This document shows positions 20,831 to 33,218 of a DNA stretch of 64,000 nucleotides, piece after piece; position 1 is the stretch's first letter; each line of letters opens with the position of its first letter. The stretch spans positions 55,079,901 to 55,143,900 of the forward strand of contig OY754465.1 of the NCBI GenBank assembly GCA_963575645.1, in the 5' to 3' direction. The notes under the pieces were generated by a model. The model was given only the letters and a program-made list of their open reading frames with translations, was not told the DNA's origin and made no database searches. Position numbers and translations under genes: made by a program. Source of the stretch: Xanthostigma xanthostigma (lineage: Eukaryota > Arthropoda > Insecta > Raphidioptera > Raphidiidae).

Positions 20831-21970
20831 AAACTCGAAAAGGTGAAGTTCTTTCATAAAAATATATACAGTATAAACTGTATATAGCGAAATTGAAAGG
20901 ACCGAATAATTCAGTGCGGTATAAAGAGTAAAACAATATAATTTTACGAATAAGTGAATTAAATTTTGACTAAATTAAGTGAAAAAATTTACATAACAAA
21001 ATTATAATCTGTTGTCGTTTTTAATATATTTTTTTACAACAAAACAAATGAACACTTTTCTAATCCCATTGTTGGGATCTAAATAATGACATTGTTTCGC
21101 TGTTGAGAGTGTTTGTTACGCTAGAGTCTTTTAGTACATATATGGCCGGGTAACAACTTAAACCAAACAAACCTTAGCAATTTCTACGTGTTAAGGAGTT
21201 TTTTGTTACATAGAGTTTACACCTATTCTAAAATAAATCCTTAAATTATAAAAAAATGCAAACGGAAATGTCAAAAAACAGTTCCTTTCTAGAAGATATC
21301 TTCACTCTATAAATAACCATGACGTTTACAATGTCAAACAATATTAAAAGAAACAAAAACAAAATATTTAACCTTGAATATGTCTGCAAATTATTTTCAT
21401 AAATTGTTACAGATTAGAATATATACTAAAAACGAAACAGATAATTTGAGTAATTTATTTTTACGTACAAATTTGCGATTATTTAAACCACGAAGTCGTA
21501 CGTGATCCCACGTTCCTATTGTCAATAATGTTTTTCCTTCAACATTTACATAAACGTTATAAATCTCCATGCTGAAATAATCAAATACAAAAGTGACAAA
21601 AAAAAACCTCTGCACGAAATACATTCCACTGTTCTTTTATGCTTGATTGGAGTTATGAAACTATTATCTGTTAGCCGTGGTTTTACATTAAAATTATTCT
21701 AAAATAATATTAACAAATTCTGAAATCGATGATGCACAAAACTAAACAATAATTTTGTGTCCAGCGAAAAACGCTTCTTTATCCTCCAAAAAAGGGTTTT
21801 TGGACTTAAGGCACGACTCAGGAGAAACCTGATATTAAATTTCCATAAATTATACTATTACGCGTCTTTTATCAGAAAAAATATCGACATTTCCTTCATA
21901 TATTCATATTTTTCACGCTTCTATTTAGTTTCATCTGTCTCGTGTCTGTCTGGAATCAAATCTTGCAAGT
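20831..21970. other. No gene recognised
   Basis: AT-rich. A TATACAGTATAAACTGTATATA self-complementary stretch is at about 20864-20886. Frames at 21397-21624 and 21757-22002 have no supporting evidence. Confidence 0.4.
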
Positions 21971-22190
21971 TAAATTTGACCCACTTCTCGGTTTCCGATT
22001 GAGCTGAAATTTTGCACACGTAATTCCTATGACAAAACAATATTATAATAACTAACTGACCGGCTCAACTTTCGTCGGGATGCAAAACACATTTAAACTA
22101 CTTCCCGCTATCCGATTGCGCTGAAATTTTGTATACGTATAAACAAGAATACAACATGTAACTTGATCTTGACACAAGTAATTCTAAGAA
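21971..22190 (+). repeat. Diverged two-unit repeat (CCGATTGAGCTGAAATTTTG)
   Basis: A block with CACTTCTCGGTTTCCGATTG and GCTGAAATTTTGCACACG recurs about 118 bp later as CTACTTCCCGCTATCCGATT with GCTGAAATTTTGTATACG. This is a dispersed insect repeat of unknown class. Confidence 0.55.
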
Positions 22191-22238
22191 AAAAAAATTT
22201 GCACAGGAAAATCTCGCGATAAGCTTTTATATAATATA

Positions 22239-22679
22239 CCAGCGGTCCCGCCCGGTTTCACCCGGGTGTAAAAGAACGAGCGGGGAGGTACATTAGTACG
22301 CACGTTCATCTTCGTTTACCAAGATGATCAGAGTTACCGTTCGAAAGTTTTTGTCAGACGGACAAATTTTGAGTTATATTTTGCAACATTTTTCATGAAT
22401 TGTGAAAAATAACTCTAATAATTTAGAGTGATGATGATCCTGTTTAAATGTTGGAAGATAGGATGAATCCTGGTGGCATAGGATCGATGAACTAAGCAAA
22501 TACTGAATTTTTCATTAATACTCCGCTCCTATTGGTTGTAGCGTGATATTATGTAGCCTATAGCCTTCCTCGATAAATGGGCTATTCAACAAAAAATATT
22601 TCAATTCGAACCAATAACTCCTGAGATTAGCGCGTCCAACCCAACAAATAAACTCTTCAGCTTTATATATTAGTATAGA
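22239..22679 (-). mobile_element. Non-autonomous Helitron, family A
   Basis: Minus-strand start TCTATACTAATATATAAAGC next to a host A, and end CCCGGGTGAAACCGGGCGGG plus CTGG next to a host T (CTGG still fits CTRR). The 441-bp copy lacks the tRNA-like module and carries its own ~150-bp internal segment (22395-22520) not seen in the others. Confidence 0.8.
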
Positions 22680-23514
22680 TAAATTGTGCAATGTTATAGG
22701 AATAGTTGGGTTTGATTTAATTTAGTTTTTTTTTTCTTTTTAGTTCATTTAAGAAAAAGCTTGTTTTTAAAATTTTTTTTACTATTAACTTTATTCAGAT
22801 TGAACTAACCTTGCTTTACGTTTAACACCAGACGCTGCACGAAGCGCGTTTCGTGTGCAGTGGCTCTTAATTTTTGGAGCGCGTAACGCAACTTCAATGA
22901 ACACCTTGGGCACGTCTAAATTAATTATCTGTCAAGCAATGCGTGCGTAGAATATAGTGTGGCATAGTACAGGGCACGCAAACAAACCATAAACACACAT
23001 CGTTTGTTTATTATTTACACCTGTGGAGTTATTATAAACATCAATGTGTTCTGGTCTATGTACAATAATAATATTACAACACGTGTGTTTGAAGGGAGGT
23101 GTCTCCACTCCGGATACGGTGTGGAAATTTAAAACCAACAAGCAGAACCGGAATCCTACCGAAGTTTCGGCGAAAATGGAATCTCTTCGACGAAATCAGA
23201 CCGATGGTTTTTTGCCGAAATAAATTCTTCATAATATGGTCAATGACAATTATCTAAATTAAGTAAAGTTAATTTTAAAGTTTCAAGCGTACCAACTAGG
23301 CCAAAACATCAACTTTTGGCACGTCCTCAAGCTTCGACACAACATTTTGACAATTCAGCATTGGTAGAATGGTGACATTAGCAAGATAATAAACCATTTT
23401 TAGACTTTTTCCAGGTTAGAAGGTTTAAAGAAAATTAATACAAGATCATGAACTTATGCTATAGATATTATTGGTAATATTTTTGTGTTTTTCTTCTCTT
23501 ATGTTTATATTATA
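22680..23514. other. No gene; one solo terminal-repeat dimer
   Basis: At 22830-22866 GCTGCACGAAGCGCGTTTCG and GTGTGCAGTGGC look like two family Z ends back to back. Otherwise nothing is identifiable. Confidence 0.4.
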
Positions 23515-23867
23515 CTAGCGGTCCAGCCCGGTTTCACCCGGGTGCAAAAGAACGAATGGGGGGAGGGACATGAATACGAACATTCATCTTCGTTTACAGA
23601 GATGAATGTTGTGTCCAAATTTCATGATGATCGGAGTTACCGTTCAGAAATTTTTGTCGGACGGACACATTTTGAGTTACATTTTGCAACATTTTTCATT
23701 GATGTTCCGCTCCTATTGGTCGTAGCGTGATATTATGTAGCCTATAGACTTCCTCGATAAATGAACTATCCAACAATTTTTTTTTCCATTCGAACTGGTA
23801 GTTCCTGAGATTAGCGCGTTCAACCAAACAAACAAACAAACTCTTCAGCTTAATATATTAGTATAGA
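23515..23867 (-). mobile_element. Non-autonomous Helitron, family A, short form
   Basis: At 353 bp it has both ends intact (minus-strand TCTATACTAATATATTAAGC and hairpin plus CTAG) between host A and T. The tRNA-like module is absent; the flanking body blocks join directly. Confidence 0.85.
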
Positions 23868-23894
23868 TAACATGTATTCATTTTCTGAACGTTG

Positions 23895-23970
23895 TAATTC
23901 CCTGTTATTGGATTGGTATCTGTTGGGAAATAAATATTTATTATTATTATTACAATGTGTGCGAAATCGG
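23895..23970 (+). repeat. Possible non-LTR retrotransposon 3' tail
   Basis: TGTTGGGAAATAAATATTT followed by (ATT)n resembles the 3' terminus of insect Jockey/CR1-like elements. No coding part remains. Confidence 0.4.
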
Positions 23971-24007
23971 GACCACATTCTTTTTCCTTTCCGTATTTAT
24001 ATATAGA

Positions 24008-24621
24008 CTAGCGGTCCCGTCCGGTTTCACCCGGGTGTAAAAGAACGAATGGGGAAGGGAGGAACATGAGTACCTTTACACATTCATCTTAGTTTACCGA
24101 GATAAATGTTGTGTCCAAATTTCATGATGATCGGAGTTACCGTTCAAAAGTTTTTGTCGATAAAAAGCTGTATTTTTTTTTTAAATATATTTTTTTTAAA
24201 TTAATTAAATAAAATAAAAATAAATTTAAATGTAAGCCTTAGAAGAAAGCAATGTAGAAAATAAAAAAAAATAAAAATATATTTGCCCAACGTGGGGCTC
24301 GATCACACGACCCTGATATTGACAGTCGCATGCTCTACCGATTGATCTACCTGAGGTTGTGTTCTTTCATCACTAATATGAGTATATCTAGTTAGTGCAT
24401 TTCACATGAATAGAAGCTTATTTTTGAGATACATTTTGCAACATTTTTCATTAAAGCTCCGCTCCTAATGGTCGTAGCGTAATATTATATAGCCTATAGC
24501 CTTCCTCGATAAATGAGCTATCCAACAAAAAAAAATTTTCAATTTGAATCAGTAGTTCCTGAGATTAGCGCGTTCAAACAAACAAACAAACAAACTCTTC
24601 AGTTTTATATATTAGTATAGA
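24008..24621 (-). mobile_element. Non-autonomous Helitron, family A, tRNA-bearing
   Basis: A 614-bp full-length copy. Host A and T flank the minus-strand TCTATACTAATATATAAAAC start and the CTAG end. The body matches 7793-8393 throughout, including the tRNA-like module and the AT-rich run next to it. It is in opposite orientation to that copy. Confidence 0.85.
24284..24356 (-). pseudogene. tRNA-Lys-like module inside Helitron
   Basis: Same 73-nt module as at 8043-8115, read on the minus strand: CAATCGGTAGAGCATGCG in the D-arm region, a CTGTCAA loop and GTCGTGTGATCGAGCCCC in the T arm. The B box is altered (GTGATCGA instead of GGTTCGA). The shared GTC loop shows that the change predates the spread of these copies. 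Confidence 0.7.
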
Positions 24622-25468
24622 TTCCTCTAGACTAGTATCGCCGCTGAATTTATTTTCACTTGGCTCAATCACTATTTTCATGACGCTTTATTTATATCCG
24701 ATCGGAATCGCTCCTACCTATCGCGCCTAAAATTTAGCATTGTAACGCTTTGCTTTGCATTCGAAGGCACACTGTATATAATAATATAATGAAAGGAAAA
24801 CGAAACGTTTTCACTTCGAATTGTGTATTTATATATCGAGTCTACAAATCACCTGTAACCCTGAGGCATGCGCAATGCGTATACTGCTTTTCTTTTATTA
24901 ATGGCTCATCGCGGCCACCCAAACCGACTGTAAACGGATAACTTTTTATAATAAACTTATATAGCCGTGTCTTCGTGAGCATAAATAAAAAATACAATAA
25001 CATTGTCACGGTGAAAAATTGACGAATAAAAATTTATTGCAAGTAGGTGTGTGTGTTTGTTTATTTAAAATTTTTCTTTCACGATTTAAAATTTCATTGA
25101 GTTTTTATATATATATTTATACATTTTAACAACGTATAGAGATGATTTATGTTTTAACTTAATAACTTGAAGTAAATTTTATCACAAAATATTGCAATTT
25201 TTCGTGCTCTCTTATTTACTTAGTACCAGTTTATCTGAAAGAGTGTTCGGTTATAGAGCGTACGATTTCATGTGACCGTCAGATGTCGTTGTCGTCGCGC
25301 TCCCTGCCATATCGTTCAAAACAACAATAGCAAGGCAGTTCAATGCCGCTCTATTGCCCACTAGTGGCGCTAGTATAGTCTTCGAGAAAGTAAACGTCGA
25401 ATAATATATATTTTTTTATATTTTTTGCAATAATACTCAATACGTTTTTTTTTAATGCAACAATACAA
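24622..25468. other. No gene recognised
   Basis: Unremarkable. CCCACTAGTGGCGCTAG at about 25357-25375 resembles CCCACTAGCGGCGCTACTAG at 11000-11020 and may be a fragment of another dispersed repeat. Confidence 0.4.
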
Positions 25469-25477
25469 ACAATATAA

Positions 25478-25888
25478 TAATAATAATGCGTTTAACGTTC
25501 ATTTCTCAACTTCATGTCATAACAGACGCCATTCGCACTATTACTATTTTCCATCTATCATACTTCCCGTTATTTTCTACATTTTTAAACTCCCACTTAA
25601 TTAATAGCAATGGGCGAATGAAGGAATTTTAGGACATTAGGATAAGGTAGGCAAATTCTGAGCATAGGAGTTTGACAGGTAATCGGCCATGGCCTTAAAT
25701 AAGAAACCATCTCGATATTTCTCTCGAATTATTGAGGGAAACCAAGGAAAACTTCAACAAGATGGCCGGTACAGGAATTACCGTTTCTCGGCGAGAGGCA
25801 GCAGGAAAAAGTCCCCGTCGCGATTCGAACCCAATATACCTCCCGAATGTGAGTCTAGTGCTCTCACCACTACGCTACACCGCTCGGT
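25478..25888 (-). mobile_element. tRNA-derived SINE, full-length copy
   Basis: On the minus strand it begins CCGAGCGGTGTAGCGTAGTG (A box), has GGTTCGAATCGCG near B-box position, a body with TTGAAGTTTTCCTTGG and GGCCATGGCCGATTACCTG, and a (TTA)n tail. ACAATATAA flanks both ends (25469-25477 and 25889-25897). Length 411 bp. The 88-codon frame 25689-25955 overlaps it and is not a gene. Confidence 0.85.
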
Positions 25889-25897
25889 ACAATATAA

Positions 25898-26530
25898 ACA
25901 CTATATCTCCTTAACTGGGTATAAAAATGTCGATATAATTAAAGGTTTCGTTTAATAATTATTAGTTATTACTTATTTGAAAAATGCGGAAGGTAGGCGA
26001 TGGTGCCGTCATGCATCCAGGGAATAAAGACTTACTCCTGTGATCTATATCTTAACGTGTAGTTCAAAATTAGCCAACAAAGGCAAGCAGTAAAAATAAT
26101 CGATATAACTACCTAACTAAATGATTAAACAAATGGTAAATCCGGCATGTGATCAAAATCAAAATATTATTTATAACGTTATCTCACAACAGCTATGTTT
26201 TAATGAGTAAAGTAGCCCTAGAGCGCTTTTTTTTCATAAACAAATTATTGAAAAAGAAATATTTACACTGCTTTTTGTAAATAAACCGTACTATATGACT
26301 AGCATACCATCAAAAGAACGATTAATTAAAGTCTTCGGTAAGCCTACTCTGATTCGAATTCGGTGTTTAGTTTGACAGGAAAAATGTCATGCGGACGAAT
26401 TTTGATGTAGAAATAACGTCGTAAACAGGATGTAAGTAGTCCAGTGCGAGCAGTGTGCCAACCATTGAGACGAAAACAACTGGCAGATATCGTACCGTGT
26501 CTTGCGTTTGACTTAAAACGGATCATCCAG
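25898..26530. other. No gene recognised
   Basis: Nothing identifiable. The 60-codon minus frame at 26344-26526 abuts the tandem array without supporting features. Confidence 0.4.
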
Positions 26531-27178
26531 AATGAAACGCCTTGATACTACTTTCTGACCGAGATTAGTTGCGGATAACAGTAGTTGTTCTGCTCGTTTC
26601 CAAGGTCTGAAATTTCCAAAATCTTTCCCGATTAAGCAAAGCCGATACCCAAAATGGAACGCCTTGACGAGTCTTCTACTACTTCTTGATCGAGATTAGT
26701 TGAGGATAACATTCATCAGTAGTTTTTCTGGTCGTTTCCAAGGTCTGAAATTTCCAAAATTTTTCCTCATTAAGGAAAGCCGATACCCAAAATGGAACCC
26801 CTTGACGAATCTACTACTTACTTCCTGACCAAGATTAGTTGCGGATAACATTCATCAGAAGTTATTCTGGTCGTTCCCCACGTCTGAATTTTCCAAAATC
26901 TTTCCCCATTAAGGAAAGCCGATACCCAAAATGGAACCCCTTGAGGAATCTACTACTTACTTCCTGACAGATATTAGTTGCGGATAACATTCATCAGTAG
27001 TTTTTCTGGTCGTTTCCAAGGTCTGAAATTTCCAAAATCTTTCCCCATTAAGGAAAGCCGATACCCAAAATGGAATCCCTTGTCGAATCTACTACTTACT
27101 TCCTGACCGAGATTAGTTTCATGGCAATTCATCAGGAGTTAATCTGGTCGTACCCAACGTCTGAATTTTCCAAAATCT
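26531..27178. repeat. ~139-bp tandem array, five units
   Basis: AATGGAACGCCTTGACG-type starts occur at 26531, 26653, 26791, 26930 and 27069. The first spacing is 122 bp because of a deletion; the others are 138-139 bp. Shared blocks are GAGATTAGTTGCGGATAACA, TCTGGTCGTTTCCAAGG and AAAGCCGATACCC. Unit divergence is modest. Non-coding satellite-like array. Confidence 0.9.
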
Positions 27179-27826
27179 TAATTTTATGCTGATTGGATTG
27201 ATAAAAGAGCTAGAGCAAGATTGTGAACTGGATTCCTAGATACGACACTGTCTGTCTTATCTCATGATGGTGATCGATAACCGATCAATCTACTAATAAA
27301 TCTTGCCTCAGTGACATCAATAGCAAAAAAAAAACGAGGAAGCGACAAAAATAATCACCTGTCTGCACGGGCCGGACCGCGTCTTCCATCGTTAATTAAT
27401 TAGTTTACGTTCAACACACAACTGCTTCCTTTGTCGCTAATGTGTCAATAATCGTTATGTGTTCCGTGTCGTCGCTATTTTAATAACAGTTTTGTGTGCT
27501 AATTGAGCTTTCACTACAAATCGTTAATTGACAGTTTATATGAAAATTGTTCCTCGTCATATCAATAAAAACTAAGATTAAAAAAAGATTTCGTCATCAG
27601 TTTTTTCATTAAAATTGAGTAGACTATCAAGAAAAGAGTACCTATCGTCAACCAACATGGAAGAAAAGTGGTTACCAATAATGACGAAAAAAGTTACCTT
27701 CATCAGTACTTTTACCATTCCAACTCCACAATTCGGGAATTTAGTTGGTTGACAGTGCAAAATTTAGTTACTAGAATTTTGCTTAAATTTATGTTTTACA
27801 TCTGCCGAACGTCCCACGACGATCCA
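27179..27826. other. No gene recognised
   Basis: No element ends or motif-bearing frames seen. Confidence 0.4.
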
Positions 27827-28174
27827 TTTTTAGGGTTCCGTACCTCAAAAGGAACCCTTATAGGATCACTTTGTTGTCCGTTTGTCTGTCTGTCAAGACC
27901 CTTTTTCTCAGGAACGCGTATAGGTATCAAGTTGAAATTAATATCAAATACTCAGGTCTGCAATCCCTTGGAGCGGTAAAAAATAAAACTTCTAAGTGAA
28001 CGCAATCAAAAGATACGGCCGTTTATGCCGCATATTTTCGCAAGGCAATCAAAACCTGGAGGGTACTTCCCGTTGACCTAGAATCATTAAATTTGGCAAG
28101 AAGCAGTATCTTACAGCAAAAGTAAAGGGAAAAATCCGAAAACTGTAAATTTGTAGTTACATCACACAAAAAAA

Positions 28175-28560
28175 GACGGGTTGCACTCCGGGAGTGCCGG
28201 CGGAAGTGAAAACTTGAATATTAACGTCTTAATTTTTTGCATTTAGAAGCATTGTTTATTTATTGACAAGACTTGTAAATAAAATGGTTTATATCATAGA
28301 TTGCATTTTTATGTACGATATTTCAACGCTAGATGTCTAACGTTGTATAAATAAAATGGTTTGTATCATAGATTGCATTTTTATGTACGATATTTCAACG
28401 CTAGATGTCTAACGTTGTATAAATAAAAGTTCGATCAGGACACGTGACCTGACGATCACTTAGAGAGTCTCACCCAGTTCTTACTTTTCCTGATGAGAGT
28501 TTAACATTTTTTACCCATTACAAAAAAAGTGTACAGCGGCGCTAAAGAAGTTTTCACTTC
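28175..28560. mobile_element. Nested insertion with AGTGAAAACTT-type ends
   Basis: The left end GGGTTGCACTCCGGGAGTGC then GGCGGAAGTGAAAACTT faces a right end AAGTTTTCACTTC preceded by AGCGGCGCTAAAG. It contains a 71-bp duplication at 28275-28432. Exact boundaries and superfamily are uncertain. Confidence 0.5.
28275..28432. repeat. 71-bp tandem duplication
   Basis: Two nearly identical units contain AAATAAAATGGTTT, ATCATAGATTGCATTTTTAT and CAACGCTAGATGTCTAACG, followed by the start of a third. The near identity indicates a recent event. Confidence 0.9.
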
Positions 28561-28793
28561 AAAAATATTTTTTTATACTGAGCACTCATCAAAACCTTTA
28601 ATGTTTCCCGTTTACCTAGAATCTAATTTGGCGCGAAAGAAGGTTGCATAGCACAAGTAGGTAAAGAAAAAAATTCGAAAATCATAATTTGTGATTCTAT
28701 ATAGAATTATTACATGATAAATTAAATTTTTGTGAAATAACGGTACGGAACCCTCAGGGCGCGAGCTCTACTCGCACTTGACCCTCTTTTTTT

Positions 28794-31129
28794 ATATAAT
28801 ATATAAGCATACCTATAGCAAAAACCCTATGATGTTTAAGAGCAATACGGGGATAACTAAAACAAAACAGCACAGAAAAAAAAATAGAAACGTGTGCGTT
28901 GCTTTCAATCTTCTGCGGTTAGAACCACCTCATTCAAGTGAATATCATCAGACAGCAATTCATAATTCAATTTCCTGTACACCTAAAATTATTTTTTCTA
29001 TTTCTATTTGACCTGCAACTAATTAAACAAAGGAAATTGCATTTTTGTAACAATAAAATAAAGGGAAAGGCTCTAAGAGCCGAAAGCTAAAATTCTATAA
29101 AAGATATACTTTAATGCTTGTATATTTTATTCACATAATAATAAATTTCTTCCAAATATAACATTGAATTAAAATTTATTTCTGTCATTGAAATTACACG
29201 AACTTTCTTTTTCTGTTCGATTCTGAAGAGAAATGTTAAAGTCTAACTTGGTGTAACTAATTATTATATTTTGAATTTTTAATACGTGTTTATGGGATAT
29301 ATTTTAACACATATGCTTATTTACGGCAGAGGTTCTTAAACTGTTCAACACACGAACCACAATAATAGAGTATTTTGCACCATGTAAGAAAAAATCTAAT
29401 AATACATATTCTTGATAGCTTTTGTAAAAAGCAAATGAGAAATGTTGATTTCTATTCTTAATAATGCATTATAAATTTTATAATTCAATTTTAAGAATTG
29501 TCTTTTTTAATCTGTTCTTCAAAAGTCGAAAACGCTGTTCGCCATATTGGATTTCGGCGTGACGTCACTTTGTCTGTAAACTAGCTACGATTATGTTGTC
29601 CTGTGTGCTATTTTGAAGTTCTTTTAAGTTATTATCACGTTTATAGACTTCCCGTATCCCGTATTTTATTGATTTCGGTTGAAACATGTTTTAGCTTCTG
29701 AGACGATAACATTACCATTAGAAGAGAGGTTGGAACAGAGCTTGTCGCCGGACATACAAATTCGACCCAAACTGAATGGAACGACAAATACGTGAAGTTG
29801 AATAAAAGTGTGAAAAAATCTTCTTGTGTCGGTGGCAGTGGCCAAGAAAACTTGAGGAACTCTTGATCCGTCGATAAAAATTGTAGATAATTATTTCATT
29901 TTTGTATATAGTAAAAAACACGTGTAGAATTTCACGTTCCTACGATATATATGTTCATTCATTACTCACATTTAAGTGAAATGTGATAATTATTACCTAC
30001 CTCGGTAATTACTGTTTTTGTGTAATTAATATCATGTTGCGTACAAATTTTATTGCTGTATCGAATTAATTGGTGTCAGTATATCGAAGAAAAAACATTG
30101 GCGTCTATAATCAAGTTTCCATTTCACCCATTGTTCATGATTGTTCTCTCATTAAATAACTATAAACTTTAAATATTGATGTACCTACAAAATATTTAAA
30201 ATTAAAACAAAATGGAAAATTTTCTTTTCGATGTGTACCTCGACGGAAAAAAAGTGGCAGAAATTTTGGGCGGGTCATTTTTCCGTAATTTGGCGTCAAA
30301 ATGTCGAAAAATGGATAAAAAATTTCAAAGATGGTTAAAATTAAAAAAAAATTCTGAGAGCACTGAAAATAAATTATACCGTCAAAACCAAGCGGTTAAC
30401 CCTACATTTTTTTTCGATTTTTTCTACCCCCCCACCTCTTATATTAAAATAGATCCACATTCTGTCTATATATCATATAAGAAAAATGCTCTAAATATCT
30501 TGCATAGCTTTTGTACCAAGCGGCAGAAGGTTGGGACGACAAGATTTTTTACGCGACAATTCCCTAACTATTATCATTGATTTCTGTTGTAAGCTGATTA
30601 ATAAGTCTAAACGATCTTTAATTTTAAATACTGTTGCTAAAACAATCGCTCAGCTGACTCCAGTTGTGAAGATCCACTGAACACTGAAGATTCATAGCAT
30701 TTATTTCTAAATTTTGGTCAACCGTGTTCGTTATTCTATAATTTAGATACATGTGATATCGAATTAAATTCCAACTATAAACTGTCAACGAAGGTCAACT
30801 TTCGCTACAAAAAATTAAGGTAATAAAATGTGACAAAGGAAATCTCTTTCAATAGACGACTTTATATTTCCATATTTAAAAATTAGAAATTCATGTTATC
30901 GGGTTTAAGAATGGTTTAATTTATTCGTTGATTTTTTTTGCAGAAACGAAATATATAATATTGAGTTTTATGTTATCACGTTATCCCTATTTGACTACAC
31001 TCATCTAGCTTTTTTGGAAAATCAGACAATTTTGAACTTTTCTGAATAGCCTTCTAGAAAAGTTTTTTTTTTAACTGAAAATCGAGTTCTATAACATCAA
31101 ACCTAACACACGTAATAATAAGAAACTAT
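28794..31129. other. 2.3 kb without recognised features
   Basis: AT-rich DNA. The longest frame, 30212-30580 (122 codons), is lysine-, asparagine- and phenylalanine-rich without a known domain. A CGTGACGTCAC site at 29556-29566 and a TTGGATTTCGGCGTGACG context may come from a dispersed repeat. No element ends seen. Confidence 0.4.
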
Positions 31130-31431
31130 ATAGCGATCCCGCCCGGTTTCACCCGAGTGCAAAAGAACGATTGGGAGGGTAGCGACATGAGTACGCACAT
31201 TCATCTTAGTTCAGCATGATGAATGTTATGTCCAAACATGATGATCGGAACAAATTTTGAGTTACATTTTGCAACATTTTTCATTGATGCTCCGCTCCTA
31301 TTGGACGTAGCGTGATATTATATAGCCTTCCTCGATAAACGTCTATTCAACAAAAAAAATTCGAACTAGTAGTTCCAGAGATTAGCGCGTTCAACCAAAC
31401 AAACAAACTCTTCAGCTTTATATATTAGTAT
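31130..31431 (-). mobile_element. Decayed family A Helitron
   Basis: About 300 bp with the family A body blocks (GATTAGCGCGTTCAACC, TTCCTCGATAAACG) but degenerate termini: ATAG instead of CTAG at the left and TATACT instead of TATAGA at the right. Small deletions are present. The oldest-looking copy in the cluster. Confidence 0.7.
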
Positions 31432-31943
31432 ACTCGTACCTAGATTAATCAAATATGCAAGCTGCTGCCCACGACAACAAAATATTTTTTTAAATGTCCC
31501 TTCGAAGGAAAAAAGTTTCACATCGCTATTATAGATCGTTTTTTAAATTTCCAGTGAAGATAATACCTTCAATGCCATCAGATAAATTAAGCACGTAGGC
31601 CATTATTGTTTTCATTTAAAACAAAGATTAAAAAACTTCATTATTTTTTTGAGAAATCAATTTGCAAGTCTAAAAAATGACAACATCACTACAGGAGGAA
31701 ATGTCTTGTACACATTTTAAATTTTTTTACAATACAAAAACGAAGCCTGATTTCCGACACGCAAAAATTAGAGAACAAAGCAAAAAAACATTTAGTGGCT
31801 TGATTTATTATAGAAGGTTTTACTGCTTACATATTTTTTGTGACAAAAAATAAATTTACGTTGTAAAGCACGATTCACAGAATACGTAACAGTCAAACAA
31901 TTTAAACATCATTGTCTAAATATTCACAGGTTTAGGTACTTAA
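31432..31943. other. No gene recognised
   Basis: Nothing identifiable. Confidence 0.4.
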
Positions 31944-32372
31944 TCTTTATATATATATATACAAAAATCTCGTGGATCGAAGTTCGTCCGCGCTAATCTC
32001 CGAAACCATTGAACCGATTTTAATGAAATTTTGTTGTCTTGCTTGGTCCAACTTACGCTATAGGATAGTTTTTATTGAGTATTTTGTACAAAATTACAGT
32101 GTTTTCTAAACAAAAAAACTGTTTTAGTAACATGTAGCGACATCTGATAGAACTTACCTACTCAAAGCTATTAGTTCAGAAGCAAACAAAAAATAAAACA
32201 GTTTTAGTACCAAGTAGCGACATCTGATAGAATTCGCTCAAAGCTATTAGTTCAGAAGCAAATCTGGTAGAATTTGCGCAAAGCTATTACTTCAGACGCC
32301 GAGCCACAAACGAAATACATTTTGCCGAATTATATCTATCGCACCCGGGTTGAAACCGGGACGGATCACTAA
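31944..32372 (+). mobile_element. Non-autonomous Helitron, family B
   Basis: It starts TCTTTATATATATATAT after a host A and ends in the hairpin CACCCGGGTTGAAACCGGG and CTAA before a host T. The body contains the motif AGCGACATCTGATAGAA twice and CAAAGCTATTAGTTCAGAAG three times, an internal duplication shared with 42538-42908. 429 bp, non-coding. Confidence 0.8.
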
Positions 32373-32780
32373 TATAAAAATAAAACAGTAACGGAATATT
32401 CGTACTCCCAAGATCTGTGGTCACCATGTCACATAATATTTTGAAGTTGGGTTCGCTTTGATTTTCAGCTGTATCGCAGTGCAATGTGAATCATCCTAAC
32501 ATGATATTATTTACTTTTCGCAAGAGGTTGGGCAAATATATTACTTTTGTAAAAAAAAAATAATGTATCATTCTTGTTTAATTATTTATGTTTTGTCCAA
32601 TGTTAACAAGTAAATCAAATCGGGCGTTTATCGTTCAGTGTCGTCAGAATTGTACTATAAAATCAATGTTTTAAGTTCGCAACCAGAATGGCCAAATTTA
32701 TATTTACAACTAGCTGCCTGGCGCAATTTTGTTTAGCTTAAGACTGCTGCACACGTTACTTAATTTCGTTGCTAGGTTAA
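32373..32780. other. No gene; extra terminal-repeat copy
   Basis: At 32738-32760 TTAAGACTGCTGCACACG duplicates the start of the family Z element that begins at 32781. Otherwise nothing. Confidence 0.4.
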
Positions 32781-33218
32781 GTCCGCTGCACACGAGGCTG
32801 GCTTTGCAGCTAAATTTTACTACTAGTTTTCTAACGTTGATTTTCTTGATTGCTTTTATGTGCCCACTTCACACGAGACGTCTTTTCAAGCTTGTATTGT
32901 GGGTGGATCTGGTGCGCGCGCAGTGACAGTTTAAATATAAACACAGAGCAAAAAGTGTCTGATGTTTGACTCTGAGCAGAATGACGCCATGTTAGTTTGT
33001 GGGTGTTTGTTCAAGTCGCCCACGTGACAAGATACTGTTTCCTGATTGGTTCTTGCTCAGTGCAAAATTAGGATCTAGAAAGATAGCCCCTGTTCTAATT
33101 TTAAAATCTATCTTATGAGCTAGCAGACGAGCCCGCAGTGACGTCATTTTCAGCCTCGTACCCAGCCTGCTGACTAGCAGAAGTTCATGCAGTGTTTCCA
33201 GCCTCGTGTGCCGCGACC
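32781..33218 (+). mobile_element. TTAA-type MITE family Z, copy 3
   Basis: It starts GTCCGCTGCACACGAGGCTG after TTAA (32777-32780) and ends CCAGCCTCGTGTGCCGCGACC. It contains TGCGCGCGCAGTGACAG, CCCACGTGACAAGATACTG, TGATTGGTTCTTGCTCAG and a TGACGTCA site. 438 bp and uninterrupted. The right-hand TTAA has decayed to TTCA. Confidence 0.8.

Larger units (their letters stand above)
27827..28793 (+). mobile_element. GGTTCCGTACC-type element with nested insertion
   Basis: It starts AGGGTTCCGTACCTCAAAAG and ends ACGGTACGGAACCCTCAGGG then ACTCGCACTTGACC plus a T run. The outer parts match 13073-13506. The centre (about 28175-28560) is foreign, so the original element was about 580 bp. No coding capacity. 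The terminal GGTTCCGTACC / GTACGGAACC pair forms a short inverted repeat. Confidence 0.75.

Noticed and set aside
25689-25955. 88-codon frame containing RRDSNPIYLPNV-like sequence in an overlapping frame
   Set aside because: It is the antisense of a SINE head, a common source of false ORFs in insect genomes.
29550-29570. CRE-like promoter (TGACGTCA) as evidence for a nearby gene
   Set aside because: TGACGTCA-like sites also occur inside several repeats here (33138, 51064, 54819), and no gene follows.
30212-30580. 122-codon plus-strand frame
   Set aside because: Rich in Lys, Asn and Phe, with no domain, homologue or signal that I recognise. Length is not exceptional for a 64-kb window.
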